A stretch of 64,000 bases of DNA from Pseudomonas simiae (GCF_900111895.1 NZ_FOKB01000001.1:1121177-1185176); one strand, 5' to 3'. Shown: positions 12,527-24,997, counted from the first letter of the stretch. Notes: a model not told the origin generated them from the sequence alone. A program made the numbers and translations.

Positions 12527-14935
12527 TTGAAGAAATCCGCCGCAACACCTAAAGCAGCAGTCGTGCCGGCCTGGCGCCAGCACCTGCACTATCGCCTCAA
12601 GGAAGGTGCGCTGATCGCTATCGGCGCCCTGTGCCTGTTCCTGATGATGGCCTTGCTCACTTACGGCAAGGACGATCCGGGCTGGAGCCACAACAGCAAG
12701 ATCGAAGACGTGCAGAACTTCGGTGGGCCTGCCGGTTCCTACAGCGCCGATATCCTGTTCATGGTGCTGGGCTACTTCGCCTATATCTTCCCGTTGCTGC
12801 TGGCGATCAAGACCTGGCAGATCTTCCGCCAGCGCCACGAGCCGTGGCAGTGGAGCGGCTGGCTGTTTTCCTGGCGCTTGATCGGCCTGGTGTTCCTGGT
12901 GCTGTCCGGCGCGGCGCTGGCGCATATCCATTTTCATGCACCGACCGGCCTGCCGGCGGGCGCGGGCGGGGCGCTGGGCGAAAGCCTCGGCGACCTGGCG
13001 CGCAAGACCCTGAATATCCAGGGCAGCACCCTGATGTTTATCGCCTTGTTCCTGTTCGGCCTCACCGTGTTCACCGACCTGTCGTGGTTCAAGGTGATGG
13101 ACGTGACCGGCAAGATCACCCTCGACCTGCTGGAACTGTTCCAGGGCGCTGCCAACCGCTGGTGGGCGGCCCGTGTCGATCGCAAGCGCATGGTCGCCCA
13201 GTTGCGCGAGGTGGACACCCGCGTCAACGAGGTCGTGGCCCCGAGCACGCCGGATCGGCGCGAGCAGGCCAAGGTCAAGGAGCGCCTGATAGAGCGCGAG
13301 CAGGCCCTGAGCAAACACATGTCGGACCGCGAGAAGCAGGTACCGCCGGTGATCGCGCCGGCTCCGCCCAAGGCTCCCGAGCCGAGCCACCGCGTGCAGA
13401 AAGAGAAACAGGCGCCGCTGTTCATCGACAGTGCCGTCGAAGGTACTTTGCCGCCGATCTCGATCCTCGACCCGGCCGAAAAGAAACAACTCAACTATTC
13501 ACCGGAATCCCTGGCGGCCGTCGGTCACCTGTTGGAAATCAAGCTCAAGGAATTCGGCGTCGAAGTGTCGGTGGACTCGATCCACCCCGGCCCGGTGATC
13601 ACCCGTTACGAAATCCAGCCGGCCGCCGGTGTGAAGGTCAGCCGCATCTCCAACCTGGCCAAGGACCTGGCCCGTTCCCTGGCCGTGACCAGCGTGCGCG
13701 TAGTGGAAGTCATCCCCGGTAAGACCACCGTGGGTATCGAGATTCCCAACGAAGATCGTCAGATCGTGCGCTTCTCCGAAGTGCTGTCGACGCCTGAATA
13801 TGACAACTTCAAGTCGCCGGTGACCCTGGCCCTGGGCCACGACATCGGCGGCAAGCCGGTGATCACCGACCTGGCGAAGATGCCTCACCTGCTGGTGGCC
13901 GGTACTACCGGTTCCGGTAAGTCGGTGGGTGTGAACGCGATGATCCTGTCGATCCTGTTCAAGTCCGGCCCGGAAGACGCCAAGCTGATCATGATCGACC
14001 CGAAGATGTTGGAGCTGTCGATCTACGAAGGGATCCCGCACCTGCTGTGCCCAGTGGTCACCGACATGAAGGACGCCGCCAACGCCCTGCGCTGGAGCGT
14101 GGCCGAGATGGAGCGCCGCTACAAGCTGATGGCGAAGATGGGCGTGCGTAACCTGTCGGGCTTCAACGCCAAGATCAAGGAAGCCCACGACCGCGGCGAG
14201 ACCATTGATGACCCGTTGTACAAGCGCGAAAGCATTCATGACGAAGCGCCGAAACTGACCAAGCTGCCGACTATCGTGGTGGTGGTCGACGAATTCGCCG
14301 ACATGATGATGATCGTCGGCAAGAAGGTCGAAGAACTGATCGCACGTATCGCCCAGAAGGCCCGTGCGGCCGGTATCCACTTGATTCTCGCGACCCAGCG
14401 TCCGTCGGTGGACGTGATCACGGGTTTGATCAAGGCCAACATTCCCACGCGTATGGCGTTCCAGGTGTCGAGCAAGATCGACTCACGGACCATCATCGAT
14501 CAGGGCGGCGCCGAACAATTGCTGGGCCACGGTGACATGCTCTACATGCCGCCGGGCACCAGCCTGCCGATCCGGGTCCACGGCGCCTTTGTTTCCGATG
14601 ACGAAGTGCACCGCGTGGTGGAGGCCTGGAAGCTGCGCGGCGCACCCGAGTACAACGACGACATCCTCAACGGCGTCGAAGAAGCCGGCAGCGGTTTTGA
14701 AAACGGCGGCGGCGGTGGTGACGACGATGCTGAAACCGACGCGCTATACGACGAGGCCGTGGCCTTTGTGCTGGAGAGTCGTCGCGCCTCGATTTCTGCG
14801 GTGCAGCGGAAACTGAAAATCGGCTACAACCGCGCCGCCCGCATGATCGAAGCCATGGAGATGGCGGGTGTCGTCACCGCAATGAACACCAACGGTTCGC
14901 GTGAAGTGATCGCCCCCGGGCAGATGCGCGACTGA
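12527..14935 (+). CDS. ftsK: DNA translocase FtsK
   Basis: An 802-residue septal DNA pump. The N-terminus (about 25-175) has four hydrophobic segments that anchor it at the division septum, followed by a charged linker (about 215-310), and the RecA-like motor with Walker A GTTGSGKS (near 464) and Walker B VVVDEFAD. The C-terminal gamma domain (about 735-800, with [20 protein letters not shown]) reads KOPS sequences and activates XerCD at dif. The start is a TTG at 12527, giving MKKSAATPK, the expected family start; AGGA lies 11 bases upstream. It heads the plus-strand group ftsK-lolA-rarA-crcB-serS-cysG. Confidence 0.96.
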   Translation: MKKSAATPKAAVVPAWRQHLHYRLKEGALIAIGALCLFLMMALLTYGKDDPGWSHNSKIEDVQNFGGPAGSYSADILFMVLGYFAYIFPLLLAIKTWQIFRQRHEPWQWSGWLFSWRLIGLVFLVLSGAALAHIHFHAPTGLPAGAGGALGESLGDLARKTLNIQGSTLMFIALFLFGLTVFTDLSWFKVMDVTGKITLDLLELFQGAANRWWAARVDRKRMVAQLREVDTRVNEVVAPSTPDRREQAKVKERLIEREQALSKHMSDREKQVPPVIAPAPPKAPEPSHRVQKEKQAPLFIDSAVEGTLPPISILDPAEKKQLNYSPESLAAVGHLLEIKLKEFGVEVSVDSIHPGPVITRYEIQPAAGVKVSRISNLAKDLARSLAVTSVRVVEVIPGKTTVGIEIPNEDRQIVRFSEVLSTPEYDNFKSPVTLALGHDIGGKPVITDLAKMPHLLVAGTTGSGKSVGVNAMILSILFKSGPEDAKLIMIDPKMLELSIYEGIPHLLCPVVTDMKDAANALRWSVAEMERRYKLMAKMGVRNLSGFNAKIKEAHDRGETIDDPLYKRESIHDEAPKLTKLPTIVVVVDEFADMMMIVGKKVEELIARIAQKARAAGIHLILATQRPSVDVITGLIKANIPTRMAFQVSSKIDSRTIIDQGGAEQLLGHGDMLYMPPGTSLPIRVHGAFVSDDEVHRVVEAWKLRGAPEYNDDILNGVEEAGSGFENGGGGGDDDAETDALYDEAVAFVLESRRASISAVQRKLKIGYNRAARMIEAMEMAGVVTAMNTNGSREVIAPGQMRD

Positions 14936-14989
14936 TCCCGCACCGCGTGGCAACACGCGGCGCGCCCTGAATAATCAATGAGGACTCCC

Positions 14990-15613
14990 ATGCGCCTTAT
15001 CCGCATGCTGTTGTTGCCGGCACTGGCCCTGACTGCTGTTTCGGCTCACGCTGACCCGGCCTCCGTCGCGAGCCTGAAGAACCTGTTGGACAAATCCCAG
15101 ACCCTGACCGCGCGCTTCTCCCAGCTGACCCTGGATGCCGGCGGCACCCAGTTGCAGGAAACCGCAGGCGAAATGGCCGTGCAGCGTCCTGGCCTGTTCT
15201 ACTGGCACACCGAAGGCAAGGCCGAGCAGACCATCGTGTCCGACGGCCAGAAGGTGACCCTGTGGGACCCTGACTTGCAGCAGGCGACCATCAAGAAGCT
15301 GGACCCGCGCCTGAACCAGACCCCGGCGCTGCTGCTCTCGGGTGATGTGTCGAAGATCAACGACAGCTTCGACATCACCTCCAAGCAAACCAGCAACGTG
15401 ATCGAGTTCACCCTCAAGCCGAAATCCAAGGACACGCTGTTCGATACGCTGTCCCTGTCGTTCGGCAATGGCGTGATCAACAATATGCGTCTGGTCGACA
15501 GTGTCGGCCAACGCACCGACATCCTGTTCTCCGGGGTCAAGGCCAACCAGCCTGTGCCCGCCGCCAAGTTCAAGTTCGACATCCCCAAGGGTGCCGACGT
15601 GATCCAGGAATAA
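14990..15613 (+). CDS. lolA: Outer-membrane lipoprotein carrier protein LolA
   Basis: A 207-residue periplasmic chaperone with a signal peptide ([21 protein letters not shown], cleaved before DP). The mature part has the LolA features: [11 protein letters not shown] at the start, [13 protein letters not shown] and the [19 protein letters not shown] strand. LolA takes lipoproteins from LolCDE at the inner membrane to LolB at the outer membrane. The ATG at 14990 is preferred over the one at 14978 because GAGG lies six bases upstream. It lies 54 bases after ftsK and 10 bases before rarA, as in most gammaproteobacteria. Confidence 0.96.
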   Translation: MRLIRMLLLPALALTAVSAHADPASVASLKNLLDKSQTLTARFSQLTLDAGGTQLQETAGEMAVQRPGLFYWHTEGKAEQTIVSDGQKVTLWDPDLQQATIKKLDPRLNQTPALLLSGDVSKINDSFDITSKQTSNVIEFTLKPKSKDTLFDTLSLSFGNGVINNMRLVDSVGQRTDILFSGVKANQPVPAAKFKFDIPKGADVIQE

Positions 15614-15623
15614 CACGCTGCCC

Positions 15624-16945
15624 ATGGACCTGTTTCGAAGTGACCCGATTGCCCAGCCATTGGCCGCACGCTTGCGTTCGACCAACCTGGATGAGTACGT
15701 CGGTCAGGAACACCTGCTTGCTCGCGGTAAGCCTTTGCGCGAAGCCCTGGAGCAGGGTGCGCTGCACTCGATGATTTTCTGGGGGCCGCCAGGGGTGGGC
15801 AAGACGACCCTGGCGCGGCTGCTGGCGAAGGTCTCGGATGCGCATTTCGAAACGGTCTCGGCGGTACTGGCTGGGGTCAAGGAGATCCGCCAGGCGGTGG
15901 AAGTCGCCAAGCAGCAGGCCGGGCAGTACGGCAAGCGCACCATCCTGTTTGTCGATGAAGTGCACCGCTTCAACAAATCGCAGCAGGATGCGTTTTTGCC
16001 CTATGTGGAAGATGGCACGCTGATTTTTATCGGCGCCACCACCGAAAACCCTTCGTTTGAATTGAACAACGCCTTGCTCTCGCGCGCGCGGGTCTATGTG
16101 CTGAAAAGCCTGGACGAAGCGGCGATGCAGAAATTGCTGCAGCGCGCCCTGAGTGAAGACAAAGGCCTGGGCAAGCGGCAACTTCGCGTCAGCGAAGAGG
16201 GCTTCAAGATCCTGCTGACCGCCGCCGATGGTGATGGTCGCCGCTTTCTCAACCTGGTGGAGAACGCTTCCGACCTGGCCGAAGACGGCAGCGAGATTGG
16301 CGTCGACCTCCTGCAAAGCCTGCTCGGCGACACGCGCCGTCGTTTCGACAAGGGCGGCGAAGCCTTCTACGACCAGATCTCGGCCTTGCATAAATCCGTA
16401 CGCGGCTCCAACCCGGACGGCGCGCTGTACTGGTTCGCGCGCATGATCGACGGCGGCTGCGACCCGCTCTACCTGGCACGCCGCGTGGTACGCATGGCCA
16501 GCGAAGACATCGGCAACGCCGACCCACGCGCACTGAGCCTGTGCCTCGCCGCCTGGGACGTGCAGGAGCGCCTCGGCAGCCCGGAAGGCGAGCTGGCAGT
16601 GGCCCAGGCCATCACTTACCTGGCCTGCGCGCCGAAAAGCAACGCGGTGTACATGGGCTTCAAGTCGGCCTTGCGCGCCGCCGCCGAATACGGCTCCCTC
16701 GAAGTGCCGATGCACCTGCGCAACGCGCCGACCAAGCTGATGAAACAACTGGGTTATGGGGATGAATACCGCTACGCCCACGATGAGCCGGACGCCTATG
16801 CGGCCGGTGAAGACTACTTCCCCGATGACCTTGAGCCACTTCCGCTTTATCAGCCGGTGCCCCGTGGCCTGGAGCTGAAGATCGGTGAAAAGCTCAATCA
16901 CCTCGCCGAACTCGATCGACTCAGCCCTAAACAACGGAGAAAGTA

Positions 16946-16946
<1 letters not shown>
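15624..16946 (+). CDS. rarA: Replication-associated recombination protein A
   Basis: A 440-residue AAA+ ATPase of the RarA/MgsA/Mgs1 family: Walker [10 protein letters not shown] (near 52), Walker [16 protein letters not shown] (near 110), sensor-1 [10 protein letters not shown], and a C-terminal tetramerisation region with the IGNADPRAL and [11 protein letters not shown] segments. It acts at stalled replication forks together with RecA and SSB. Its stop overlaps the GTG start of crcB by one base. Confidence 0.96.
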
Positions 16947-18617
<1,671 letters not shown>

Positions 18618-20012
18618 ATGGAATTTCTGCCGCTGTTTCATAACCTGCGCGGCAGTCGTGTGTTGGTCGTCGGTGGCGGGGAGATTGCCTTGCGCAAATC
18701 CCGGCTGCTGGCCGATGCCGGTGCGTTGCTGCGGGTGGTTGCTCCCCAAATCGAAGACCAGTTGCGTGAACGGGTACTGGAGAGTGGCGGGGAGTTGATT
18801 TTGCGCGGTTATCAGGAGGCGGACCTCGACGGTTGCACCCTGATCATCGCGGCCACGGACGACGAGCCGCTGAACGCGCAAGTGTCCAGCGATGCCAAGC
18901 GCCGTTGCGTGCCGGTTAACGTGGTGGATGCGCCAGCCTTGTGCAGCGTGATCTTCCCAGCGATTGTCGACCGTTCACCGTTGGTGATCGCAGTGTCCAG
19001 CGGCGGCGATGCGCCGGTGCTGGCACGCCTGATCCGAGCGAAGCTGGAAACCTGGATTCCGTCCACCTATGGTCAGTTGGCGGGGTTGGCGGCGCGTTTT
19101 CGTGCCCAGGTCAAAGGCTTGTACCCGGATGTTCAGCAGCGTCGTGCGTTTTGGGAAGAGGTTTTCCAGGGCCCGATCGCCGACCGCCAGTTGGCCGGGC
19201 AGGGTGATGAAGCCGAACGCTTGCTGGTCGAGAAGGTCAACGGCGCGCCACCCTACGCGCCGGGCGAAGTCTATTTGGTGGGCGCAGGGCCGGGTGATCC
19301 CGACCTGCTGACCTTCCGCGCCCTGCGCCTGATGCAGCAAGCCGACGTGGTGCTGTATGACCGCCTGGTCGCTCCGGCGATTCTCGAACTGTGCCGCCGT
19401 GATGCCGAGCGAATTTATGTCGGCAAGCGTCGTGCCGATCATGCCGTGCCGCAAGACCAGATCAACCAGCAACTGGTGGATTTGGCCAAGCAAGGCAAGC
19501 GAGTGCTGCGCCTCAAAGGTGGCGACCCGTTTATCTTTGGCCGGGGTGGCGAAGAGATCGAGGAGTTGGCTGCCCACGGCATCCCGTTCCAGGTCGTACC
19601 GGGAATCACCGCAGCCAGTGGTTGCGCGGCCTATGCCGGGATTCCGCTGACTCACCGTGACTATGCCCAGTCGGTACGTTTTATCACCGGGCATTTGAAG
19701 AACGGGACGTCAGACCTGCCTTGGCAGGATCTGGTGGGGCCGTCGCAGACCCTGGTGTTCTACATGGGTTTGATTGGCTTGCCGATCATCTGTGAGCAAC
19801 TGATCAAGCACGGGCGTGCATCGGACACCCCCGCAGCGCTGATCCAGCAGGGCACCACGTCCAACCAGCGTGTATTTACCGGCACCCTGGCGGACCTGCC
19901 GCGCCTGGTGGCGGAGCATGAAGTGCATGCGCCGACACTGGTGATCGTCGGTGAGGTGGTGGTGTTGCGCGAGAAGCTCAAGTGGTTTGAAGGCGCGCAG
20001 TCCCAGGTTTGA
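18618..20012 (+). CDS. cysG: Siroheme synthase CysG (trifunctional)
   Basis: A 464-residue fusion. The N-terminal half (1-210) is the precorrin-2 dehydrogenase/sirohydrochlorin ferrochelatase with the NAD-binding loop [15 protein letters not shown] (about 15-30). The C-terminal half (from about 215) is uroporphyrinogen-III methyltransferase with [12 protein letters not shown] and the [18 protein letters not shown]-binding motif. Together they make siroheme from uroporphyrinogen III for sulfite and nitrite reductases. The ATG follows the serS stop directly, so translation is probably coupled. A REP pair ends the gene group. Confidence 0.97.
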   Translation: MEFLPLFHNLRGSRVLVVGGGEIALRKSRLLADAGALLRVVAPQIEDQLRERVLESGGELILRGYQEADLDGCTLIIAATDDEPLNAQVSSDAKRRCVPVNVVDAPALCSVIFPAIVDRSPLVIAVSSGGDAPVLARLIRAKLETWIPSTYGQLAGLAARFRAQVKGLYPDVQQRRAFWEEVFQGPIADRQLAGQGDEAERLLVEKVNGAPPYAPGEVYLVGAGPGDPDLLTFRALRLMQQADVVLYDRLVAPAILELCRRDAERIYVGKRRADHAVPQDQINQQLVDLAKQGKRVLRLKGGDPFIFGRGGEEIEELAAHGIPFQVVPGITAASGCAAYAGIPLTHRDYAQSVRFITGHLKNGTSDLPWQDLVGPSQTLVFYMGLIGLPIICEQLIKHGRASDTPAALIQQGTTSNQRVFTGTLADLPRLVAEHEVHAPTLVIVGEVVVLREKLKWFEGAQSQV

Positions 20013-20022
20013 GCCTTAAAAG

Positions 20023-20087
20023 CATCGGGAGCAAGCCCCCCTCATATTGGAATGCATGCCAATGCGAGAGGGGGCTTGCTCCCGATG
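20023..20087. repeat. REP pair (REPIN), CATCGGGAGCAAGCCCCC type
   Basis: An 18-base perfect inverted repeat (CATCGGGAGCAAGCCCCC and its complement) around about 29 bases. It lies between the ends of cysG and the convergent glutathionyl-hydroquinone reductase gene. Confidence 0.85.
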
Positions 20088-20116
20088 ACGCCTTCAGACA
20101 CAGCACTGCATCTGGA

Positions 20117-21112
20117 TCAGCCCCAGACAGCTCTGCCGTTTAGCCGCCCACGATCATGCGCAGTATCAAACGCTTGCAACGGCCCCTTCGGCACAATCCC
20201 CGTCGGGTTGATCGTGCGGTGACTGGCATAGTAATGCCCTTTGATATGCTCGAAATCCACCGTCTCGGCCACCCCCGGCCACTGATACATCTCCTTCACC
20301 CAATTCGACAGGTTCGGATAATCCGCAATCCTGCGCAGGTTACATTTGAAGTGGCTGTAATACACCGCATCAAAGCGAATCAGCGTGGTGAACAGCCGTA
20401 CATCCGCCTCGGTCAGGTATTCACCGACCAGGTAGCGATGGTCACCCAGATGATGTTCCAGGTGTTCCAGCTCGGCAAACACATCCTCAAACGCACCGTC
20501 ATACGCCTGCTGCGACGTGGCAAAGCCTGCGCGGTATACGCCGTTGTTCACGGCGGGGTAGATGCGCTCGTTCAGCGCGTCGATGGTCGCGCGCAGCGGC
20601 TCGGGGTAGAAGTCGAGGGTATTGCCGGTCAGCTCATTGAACGCGCTGTTGAACATGCGGATGATCTCCGCCGATTCATTGCTGACGATGCGCTTGAGCT
20701 TCTTGTCCCACAGCACTGGCACGGTGACGCGCCCGGTGTAATCGGCAGTGTCAGCGGTGTAGCGCTGGTGCATGAAGTCAAAATCATCCAGCTTGTCGCC
20801 GGTCGAGCCGTGGGCCTTGTCGAAGGTCCAGCCGTTTTCCAGCATCAGCCAACTGACCACAGATACATCAATCAGGCTTTCCAGGCCCTTGAGCTTGCGC
20901 AGGATCAGGGTGCGATGGGCCCACGGGCAGGCGAGGGAGACGTAGAGATGATAACGGCCGGCCTCGGCCTTGAAACCGCCTTCGCCGCTCGGGCCTGGCG
21001 CGCCGTCGGCGGTCACCCAGTTCCGGCGTTGCGCCTGTTCCCGTTGGAATGCGCCGTCTGCGCTACTTTCGTACCACTGGTCTTTCCAGTGTCCTTCGAT
21101 CAGCAAACCCAT
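20117..21112 (-). CDS. yqjG: Glutathionyl-hydroquinone reductase (YqjG/PcpF family)
   Basis: A 331-residue xi-class glutathione transferase. The N-terminal thioredoxin-like domain contains the family motif SLACPWAHRTLILRKLKGL, whose cysteine (about residue 63) is the catalytic residue. The long helical C-terminal domain carries the conserved tyrosines near the end (KGHYYASHRTINPTGIVP). The enzyme removes glutathione from glutathionyl-hydroquinones. It is monocistronic, convergent with cysG. The length is normal for the family. Confidence 0.93.
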   Translation of the reverse strand: MGLLIEGHWKDQWYESSADGAFQREQAQRRNWVTADGAPGPSGEGGFKAEAGRYHLYVSLACPWAHRTLILRKLKGLESLIDVSVVSWLMLENGWTFDKAHGSTGDKLDDFDFMHQRYTADTADYTGRVTVPVLWDKKLKRIVSNESAEIIRMFNSAFNELTGNTLDFYPEPLRATIDALNERIYPAVNNGVYRAGFATSQQAYDGAFEDVFAELEHLEHHLGDHRYLVGEYLTEADVRLFTTLIRFDAVYYSHFKCNLRRIADYPNLSNWVKEMYQWPGVAETVDFEHIKGHYYASHRTINPTGIVPKGPLQAFDTAHDRGRLNGRAVWG

Positions 21113-21200
21113 GACTGGCTCCTCGACTATTAAGCGTTGGAGCCCAGTCTAAAGGGCTGAGTTCGAACTAAAAGCGCAAAGACCGGGCGTTAATGATCGA

Positions 21201-22202
21201 TTAAATCGATTTGTCTCGCGCATCCCAGTATTGCTGGGCCAGGATGAACGCCTGTTCGCGTGAATGGCCAAGGCCGCGCAACGCCAGGGCCATGGTCGCG
21301 ATCAAGGCCAATTGCGGATAACTGTCTTCGACATCACCGCGCCACAACGCCTTCAGGTGTTCCGGCTCGAGTGTGGCCGGTTTGACGTGGCGCTGGGCGG
21401 AGAGGGCGGCCCACTCCTCGTCCCAGCTTTCGCCGCCGGTGGTGCCGTACAGGTGGCTCGCCGAGTCAGGGTTGATCTCGATCTCGCCGCCATCACCCTT
21501 CACCACGATTACGTTGTCGCCGAGCAGGCCGCTGGCATCGCGGTGCACGCCCTGGTAACCGGGGTGGAAAATACTTTGCAGGCCCAGGCGGGCATTCAGG
21601 GGGTTGAGCAAACGCGCCAGGGAGTGGATCGGCGAGCGCAGGCCCAGGGTGTTGCGCAGGTCGATCATGCGTTGCAGTTGCGGCGCCCAGTCACCCAGCG
21701 GGATAAACGCCAGGTTGCCTTGCGTGTAGGCGCTCTCGACCTGCTGCCAGTTACGGCATAGCGGGATCTGCAAACCTTCCAGCAATTGCTCGGTGTACAG
21801 CCGCCCCGCCGTGTGTGCGCCGCCGCCGTGCATGAGAATACGCACGCCATTTTGCGCCAGGCACTTGGCCGCCAGCAGATACCACGGCAGATGGCGCTTC
21901 TTTCCGGCATAGGTTGGCCAGTCGACATCCACGTTCAGCGCCGGGGCGGCCAGGCGTTCGCGCACGGCCTCAGTGAAACCGGCGAGTTCTTCCGGGCTTT
22001 CCTCCTTGTGGCGCAGCAGCATCAGGAAGGCGCCGAGCTGGGTGTCTTCGACTTTTTCGTCGAGCAACATGCCCATGGCTTCGCGCGCTTCCTCGCGGGT
22101 GAGGTTGCGCGCACCGCGCTTGCCTTTGCCCAGGATGCGCACGAACTGCGCAAACGGGTGCTCGGCAGGGGTTTCGAGGGTCAGCGGGGCAAAGTCGGTC
22201 AT
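21201..22202 (-). CDS. ybiB: YbiB family nucleic-acid-binding protein (TrpD2-like)
   Basis: A 333-residue protein of the anthranilate phosphoribosyltransferase fold. The TrpD-like glycine loop is seen as HGGGAHTAGRLYTEQLLEGL, but the set of residues needed for the tryptophan pathway is not kept. E. coli YbiB (TrpD2) binds single-stranded nucleic acids and is not an amino-acid enzyme. The ATG at 22202 overlaps the tusE stop by four bases (ATGA), which supports it over the TTG six bases upstream. It is the last gene of the tusDCBE-ybiB operon. Confidence 0.88.
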   Translation of the reverse strand: MTDFAPLTLETPAEHPFAQFVRILGKGKRGARNLTREEAREAMGMLLDEKVEDTQLGAFLMLLRHKEESPEELAGFTEAVRERLAAPALNVDVDWPTYAGKKRHLPWYLLAAKCLAQNGVRILMHGGGAHTAGRLYTEQLLEGLQIPLCRNWQQVESAYTQGNLAFIPLGDWAPQLQRMIDLRNTLGLRSPIHSLARLLNPLNARLGLQSIFHPGYQGVHRDASGLLGDNVIVVKGDGGEIEINPDSASHLYGTTGGESWDEEWAALSAQRHVKPATLEPEHLKALWRGDVEDSYPQLALIATMALALRGLGHSREQAFILAQQYWDARDKSI

Positions 22203-22534
22203 AAGCAATTCGTCGGCCTGGGCAGGCCCGCCAGTTTGGCGGCGAGTTTGGCGGGAGTGCCGTTGAACAGTTTGTTGAGGTGCAGGCTGTTGCCCTTTTC
22301 CGGGCCGAGTTTCAAGGCCGTGTACTTGATCAACGGGCGTGTGGCCGGTGACAGCTGGAATTCGGCATAAAACTGGCGCAGCAATTCGAGGATTTCCCAG
22401 TGGGCCTCGGTCAGCTCCAAAGCTTCGGCGGCGGCCAGGGCATTGGCGACGTCAGCGGACCAGTCGTCCAGGTGGGCCAGGTAGCCGTCCTTGTCCAGTT
22501 CCAGGGTGCGTACGCCTACGGTCAGGGTGTTCAT
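22199..22534 (-). CDS. tusE: Sulfurtransferase TusE (DsrC family)
   Basis: A 111-residue DsrC-family protein. It ends PRPTNCL, with the conserved penultimate cysteine that carries the persulfide; the segment LTEAHWEILELLRQFY is typical. TusE accepts sulfur from TusBCD and passes it to MnmA for 2-thiouridine formation in tRNA. The gene overlaps tusB and ybiB by four bases each. mnmA itself is at 0.9-2.1 kb in this window. Confidence 0.95.
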   Translation of the reverse strand: MNTLTVGVRTLELDKDGYLAHLDDWSADVANALAAAEALELTEAHWEILELLRQFYAEFQLSPATRPLIKYTALKLGPEKGNSLHLNKLFNGTPAKLAAKLAGLPRPTNCL

Positions 22535-22809
22535 AGCCAGGTGTTGACCTTGTCGTAGTCAATCGACAATTGCACGAAGCCTGGGTAGTCCACGCTGTCG
22601 GCCCAGTCCGGGAGCGGCAGATTGCGGGCCTGCATGTCTTCGGCCAGGACAAACACCTTCACGCCCTTTGTTTGCAGCGCAGCGTTGTGCAGCCCATAGG
22701 CGCCATCGCCGCAGAGCAGGATGGCGTCCGTGGCGCCGCAGATGCGCAGGCAGCTTGCGAGGCGGCTATCGGTAAACGGGGAATGGGATACCACATGTAG
22801 AGTCGACAT
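22531..22809 (-). CDS. tusB: Sulfurtransferase complex subunit TusB (DsrH)
   Basis: A 92-residue protein of the DsrH/TusB family (MSTLHVVSHSPFTDSRLASC, then LLCGDGAYGL). It is part of the hexameric TusBCD complex, which moves sulfur from TusA to TusE. The ATG overlaps the tusC stop by one base (TGATG) and its end overlaps tusE by four bases. Confidence 0.94.
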   Translation of the reverse strand: MSTLHVVSHSPFTDSRLASCLRICGATDAILLCGDGAYGLHNAALQTKGVKVFVLAEDMQARNLPLPDWADSVDYPGFVQLSIDYDKVNTWL

Positions 22810-23159
22810 CAGAGGGTAATCACCTGGTCGTAACGATCAATCATTTCGCAGATCGCTGCAGTGTCCAGCGGCTGGGCGTTGGCGGGTGTTGAGAGGCCGC
22901 GCTCGGCCAGGCTGTGGCTGCAGGCGAACACTTCATCAATGCCGAACAGACCCAGTGCTTGAAGGTTGGCGCTGAGGTCTTTTTGCTGCACGGCTTTGGC
23001 GTCCTGGTGCGGCGCGAGCTGGAACACACCGTCATCGAGGAACAGCAGGCCGATCGGCAGATCGAAAGCGCCGCCGGCCAACACGATGTCCAGCGTTTCG
23101 CGGGCGCTTGGCCCGGACCACGGCGACTGGCGGCTGATCACCAAAAGAGATTTGGACAT
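22809..23159 (-). CDS. tusC: Sulfurtransferase complex subunit TusC (DsrF)
   Basis: A 116-residue DsrF/TusC family protein (MSKSLLVISRQSPWSG, GGAFDLPIGLLFLDDGVFQL). The start at 23159 lies one base after the tusD stop, which fixes it over an upstream in-frame codon. It is the structural partner of TusB and TusD in the sulfur relay. Confidence 0.94.
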   Translation of the reverse strand: MSKSLLVISRQSPWSGPSARETLDIVLAGGAFDLPIGLLFLDDGVFQLAPHQDAKAVQQKDLSANLQALGLFGIDEVFACSHSLAERGLSTPANAQPLDTAAICEMIDRYDQVITL

Positions 23160-23160
23160 A

Positions 23161-23553
23161 TCACGCCCCTCCAAAACAGATCAGGCGGTCGGCGGACTGG
23201 GCGGCATCGTGCAACTGCCCCAGGCCCGACAACGCCCAAGGTGCGTCGAGGTTGACCGCGCTGCGCTGATAACGCGTGGCTTCCTCCTGGTTGAGCACGC
23301 CGCGGCGCAAGGCGGCGGCAATGCACACCACGCCATCAAGCGAGTGCTGGCTGACAAACTCGCGCCATTGTCGGGCGATGTCTTGCTCATCTTGAGGCGC
23401 AACGATGTTGCTGGACGCGCTGTGCACGCCGTCCTGATAGAAAAACAGCCGCACAATCTCATGCCCGCCGGCCAATGCCGCCTGGGCGAACAGCAGGGCA
23501 CGGCGCGAGGAGGGCGCGTGGGCGGCGGAAAACACTGCAATCGCAAACTTCAT
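23161..23553 (-). CDS. tusD: Sulfurtransferase complex subunit TusD (DsrE)
   Basis: A 130-residue DsrE-family protein, starting MKFAIAVFSAAHAPSS. The cysteine in the GVVCIAAALRRGV segment (about residue 80) corresponds to the active Cys of E. coli TusD that receives the persulfide from TusA. It is the first gene of the minus-strand tusDCBE-ybiB operon. Over 100 bases of open frame upstream show no family similarity, so the ATG at 23553 is chosen. Confidence 0.94.
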   Translation of the reverse strand: MKFAIAVFSAAHAPSSRRALLFAQAALAGGHEIVRLFFYQDGVHSASSNIVAPQDEQDIARQWREFVSQHSLDGVVCIAAALRRGVLNQEEATRYQRSAVNLDAPWALSGLGQLHDAAQSADRLICFGGA

Positions 23554-23710
23554 GGAACACTCTGCAAGCAAACGTGAGCCAATGATAAAGCCGCCGCCAC
23601 GAAAAAGCCCGCCGTGATCAAAACGGTCACTGTCGGTGACCGTTCCGGCGATTGCCCTCAGGGGCAAGGCTGCCTAGTCTGTGGGCAGTCGAAACGGAAA
23701 TGGAGTGCCC

Positions 23711-24892
23711 ATGTCAGGTCCCTTGGCGTCCCTCAAAGTGCTGGATTTTTCCACCCTGCTGCCCGGCCCGTTTGCCTCCCTGATGCTGGCGGACATGGGC
23801 GCCGAAGTGCTGCGTATCGAGTCGCCCACACGCATGGACCTGTTGCGGGTGCTGCCGCCCCATGATCAGGGCACTTCGGCCAGCCACGCCTACCTCAATC
23901 GTAACAAGCGCAGTCTGGCACTGGACCTCAAGCAGGCCGAGGCGCTGGAGATCGTACGGGCGCTGGTGAAGGACTACGACATTCTGCTCGAACAATTCCG
24001 ACCGGGGGTGATGGAGCGCCTGGGGTTGGGCTATGAGGCACTGAAGGCGATCAACCCCCGGCTGATTTATGTGGCGATCACTGGTTACGGCCAGACTGGC
24101 CCCTATAAGGACCGCGCCGGGCACGATATCAATTACCTGGCGCTCGCCGGAGTGGCCAGCTACACCGGGCGCCAGGACGCCGGGCCTTTGCCCCTCGGCG
24201 TGCAGTTGGCGGACGTGGGCGGTGGTTCGCTGCATGCGGTGGTGGGGTTGCTGGCGGCGGTCATCGCTCGGCAGCAGAGCGGGGTGGGGCAATACCTGGA
24301 TGTGAGCATGACCGATTGCTCGTTCAGCCTGAACGCGATGGCCGGCGCGGGTTACCTGGCGTGTGGGGTGGAGCCTGAGTGGGAAAGCCATGTGCTCAAT
24401 GGCGGTAGTTTCTACGACTATTACCGGTCACGGGATGGGCGTTGGATGTCGGTGGGCAGCCTGGAACCGGCGTTTATGCAACAACTCTGCACAGCCTTGG
24501 GCCGCCCCGAACTGGCCGCGCAAGGTTTGTCGCCCAAGCCGGAACAGCAAAAAGCCCTCAAGCAGGCGCTGCAGGTCGAGTTTGAAAAGCGCAGTTTTGA
24601 TGAGCTGTGCGCGCTGTTTGCCGCGACAGATGCCTGTGTGGAACCGGTGTTGACCCTGAGCGAAGCCGTGGCGCATCCGCAGTTGAAGGCGCGTGCGCTG
24701 GTCAGCCAGGTGCCGCGGGGCGACGGCTCGACCCAGTCGCAGATTGCCTGTCCGTTGAAGTTTTCCGACGGGTTACCGGCGCCTCGGCATATTGGCGTTG
24801 CCGTGGGCGCACACAGTGATGAGGTGTTGGTGGAGCTGGGGCTTAGTGCCCAGCGGATAGCCGAGCTGCGACAAGCCAAGGTGGTTGGGTAG
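23711..24892 (+). CDS. CaiB/BaiF family CoA-transferase (methylacyl-CoA racemase-like)
   Basis: A 393-residue class III CoA-transferase family protein. Typical blocks are visible: SLKVLDFSTLLPGPFA, LADMGAEVLRIESP, LNRNKRSLALDLK, FRPGVMERLGLGYE and GHDINYLALAG with the conserved aspartate. The GYEALKAINPRLIY block resembles alpha-methylacyl-CoA racemase (AMACR) more than CaiB itself. The ATG at 23711 has GGAG five bases upstream. No acyl-CoA metabolism genes adjoin it; it is divergent from tusD, so its substrate cannot be told from context. Confidence 0.85.
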   Translation: MSGPLASLKVLDFSTLLPGPFASLMLADMGAEVLRIESPTRMDLLRVLPPHDQGTSASHAYLNRNKRSLALDLKQAEALEIVRALVKDYDILLEQFRPGVMERLGLGYEALKAINPRLIYVAITGYGQTGPYKDRAGHDINYLALAGVASYTGRQDAGPLPLGVQLADVGGGSLHAVVGLLAAVIARQQSGVGQYLDVSMTDCSFSLNAMAGAGYLACGVEPEWESHVLNGGSFYDYYRSRDGRWMSVGSLEPAFMQQLCTALGRPELAAQGLSPKPEQQKALKQALQVEFEKRSFDELCALFAATDACVEPVLTLSEAVAHPQLKARALVSQVPRGDGSTQSQIACPLKFSDGLPAPRHIGVAVGAHSDEVLVELGLSAQRIAELRQAKVVG

Positions 24893-24908
24893 TGCCTGAT
24901 CTGACGCT

Positions 24909-24990
24909 TTCGCGAGCAAGCCCGCTCCCACAACCGAACGTGTTCTGACCTTGGAATACAGGCGAATGTGGGAGCGGGCTTGCTCGCGAA
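24909..24990. repeat. REP pair (REPIN), same core as at 2608
   Basis: TTCGCGAGCAAGCCCGCTCCCACA and its inverse bound an 82-base element; the arms are shown in part as CGCGAGCAAGCCCGCTCCCA. It lies between the convergent CoA-transferase and sprT genes. Confidence 0.9.
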
Positions 24991-24997
24991 GAGGCCC

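Noticed and set aside
12238..12552. 104-codon frame upstream of and into ftsK
   Set aside because: No ribosome site, overlaps the ftsK start in another frame, and composition is not coding-like.
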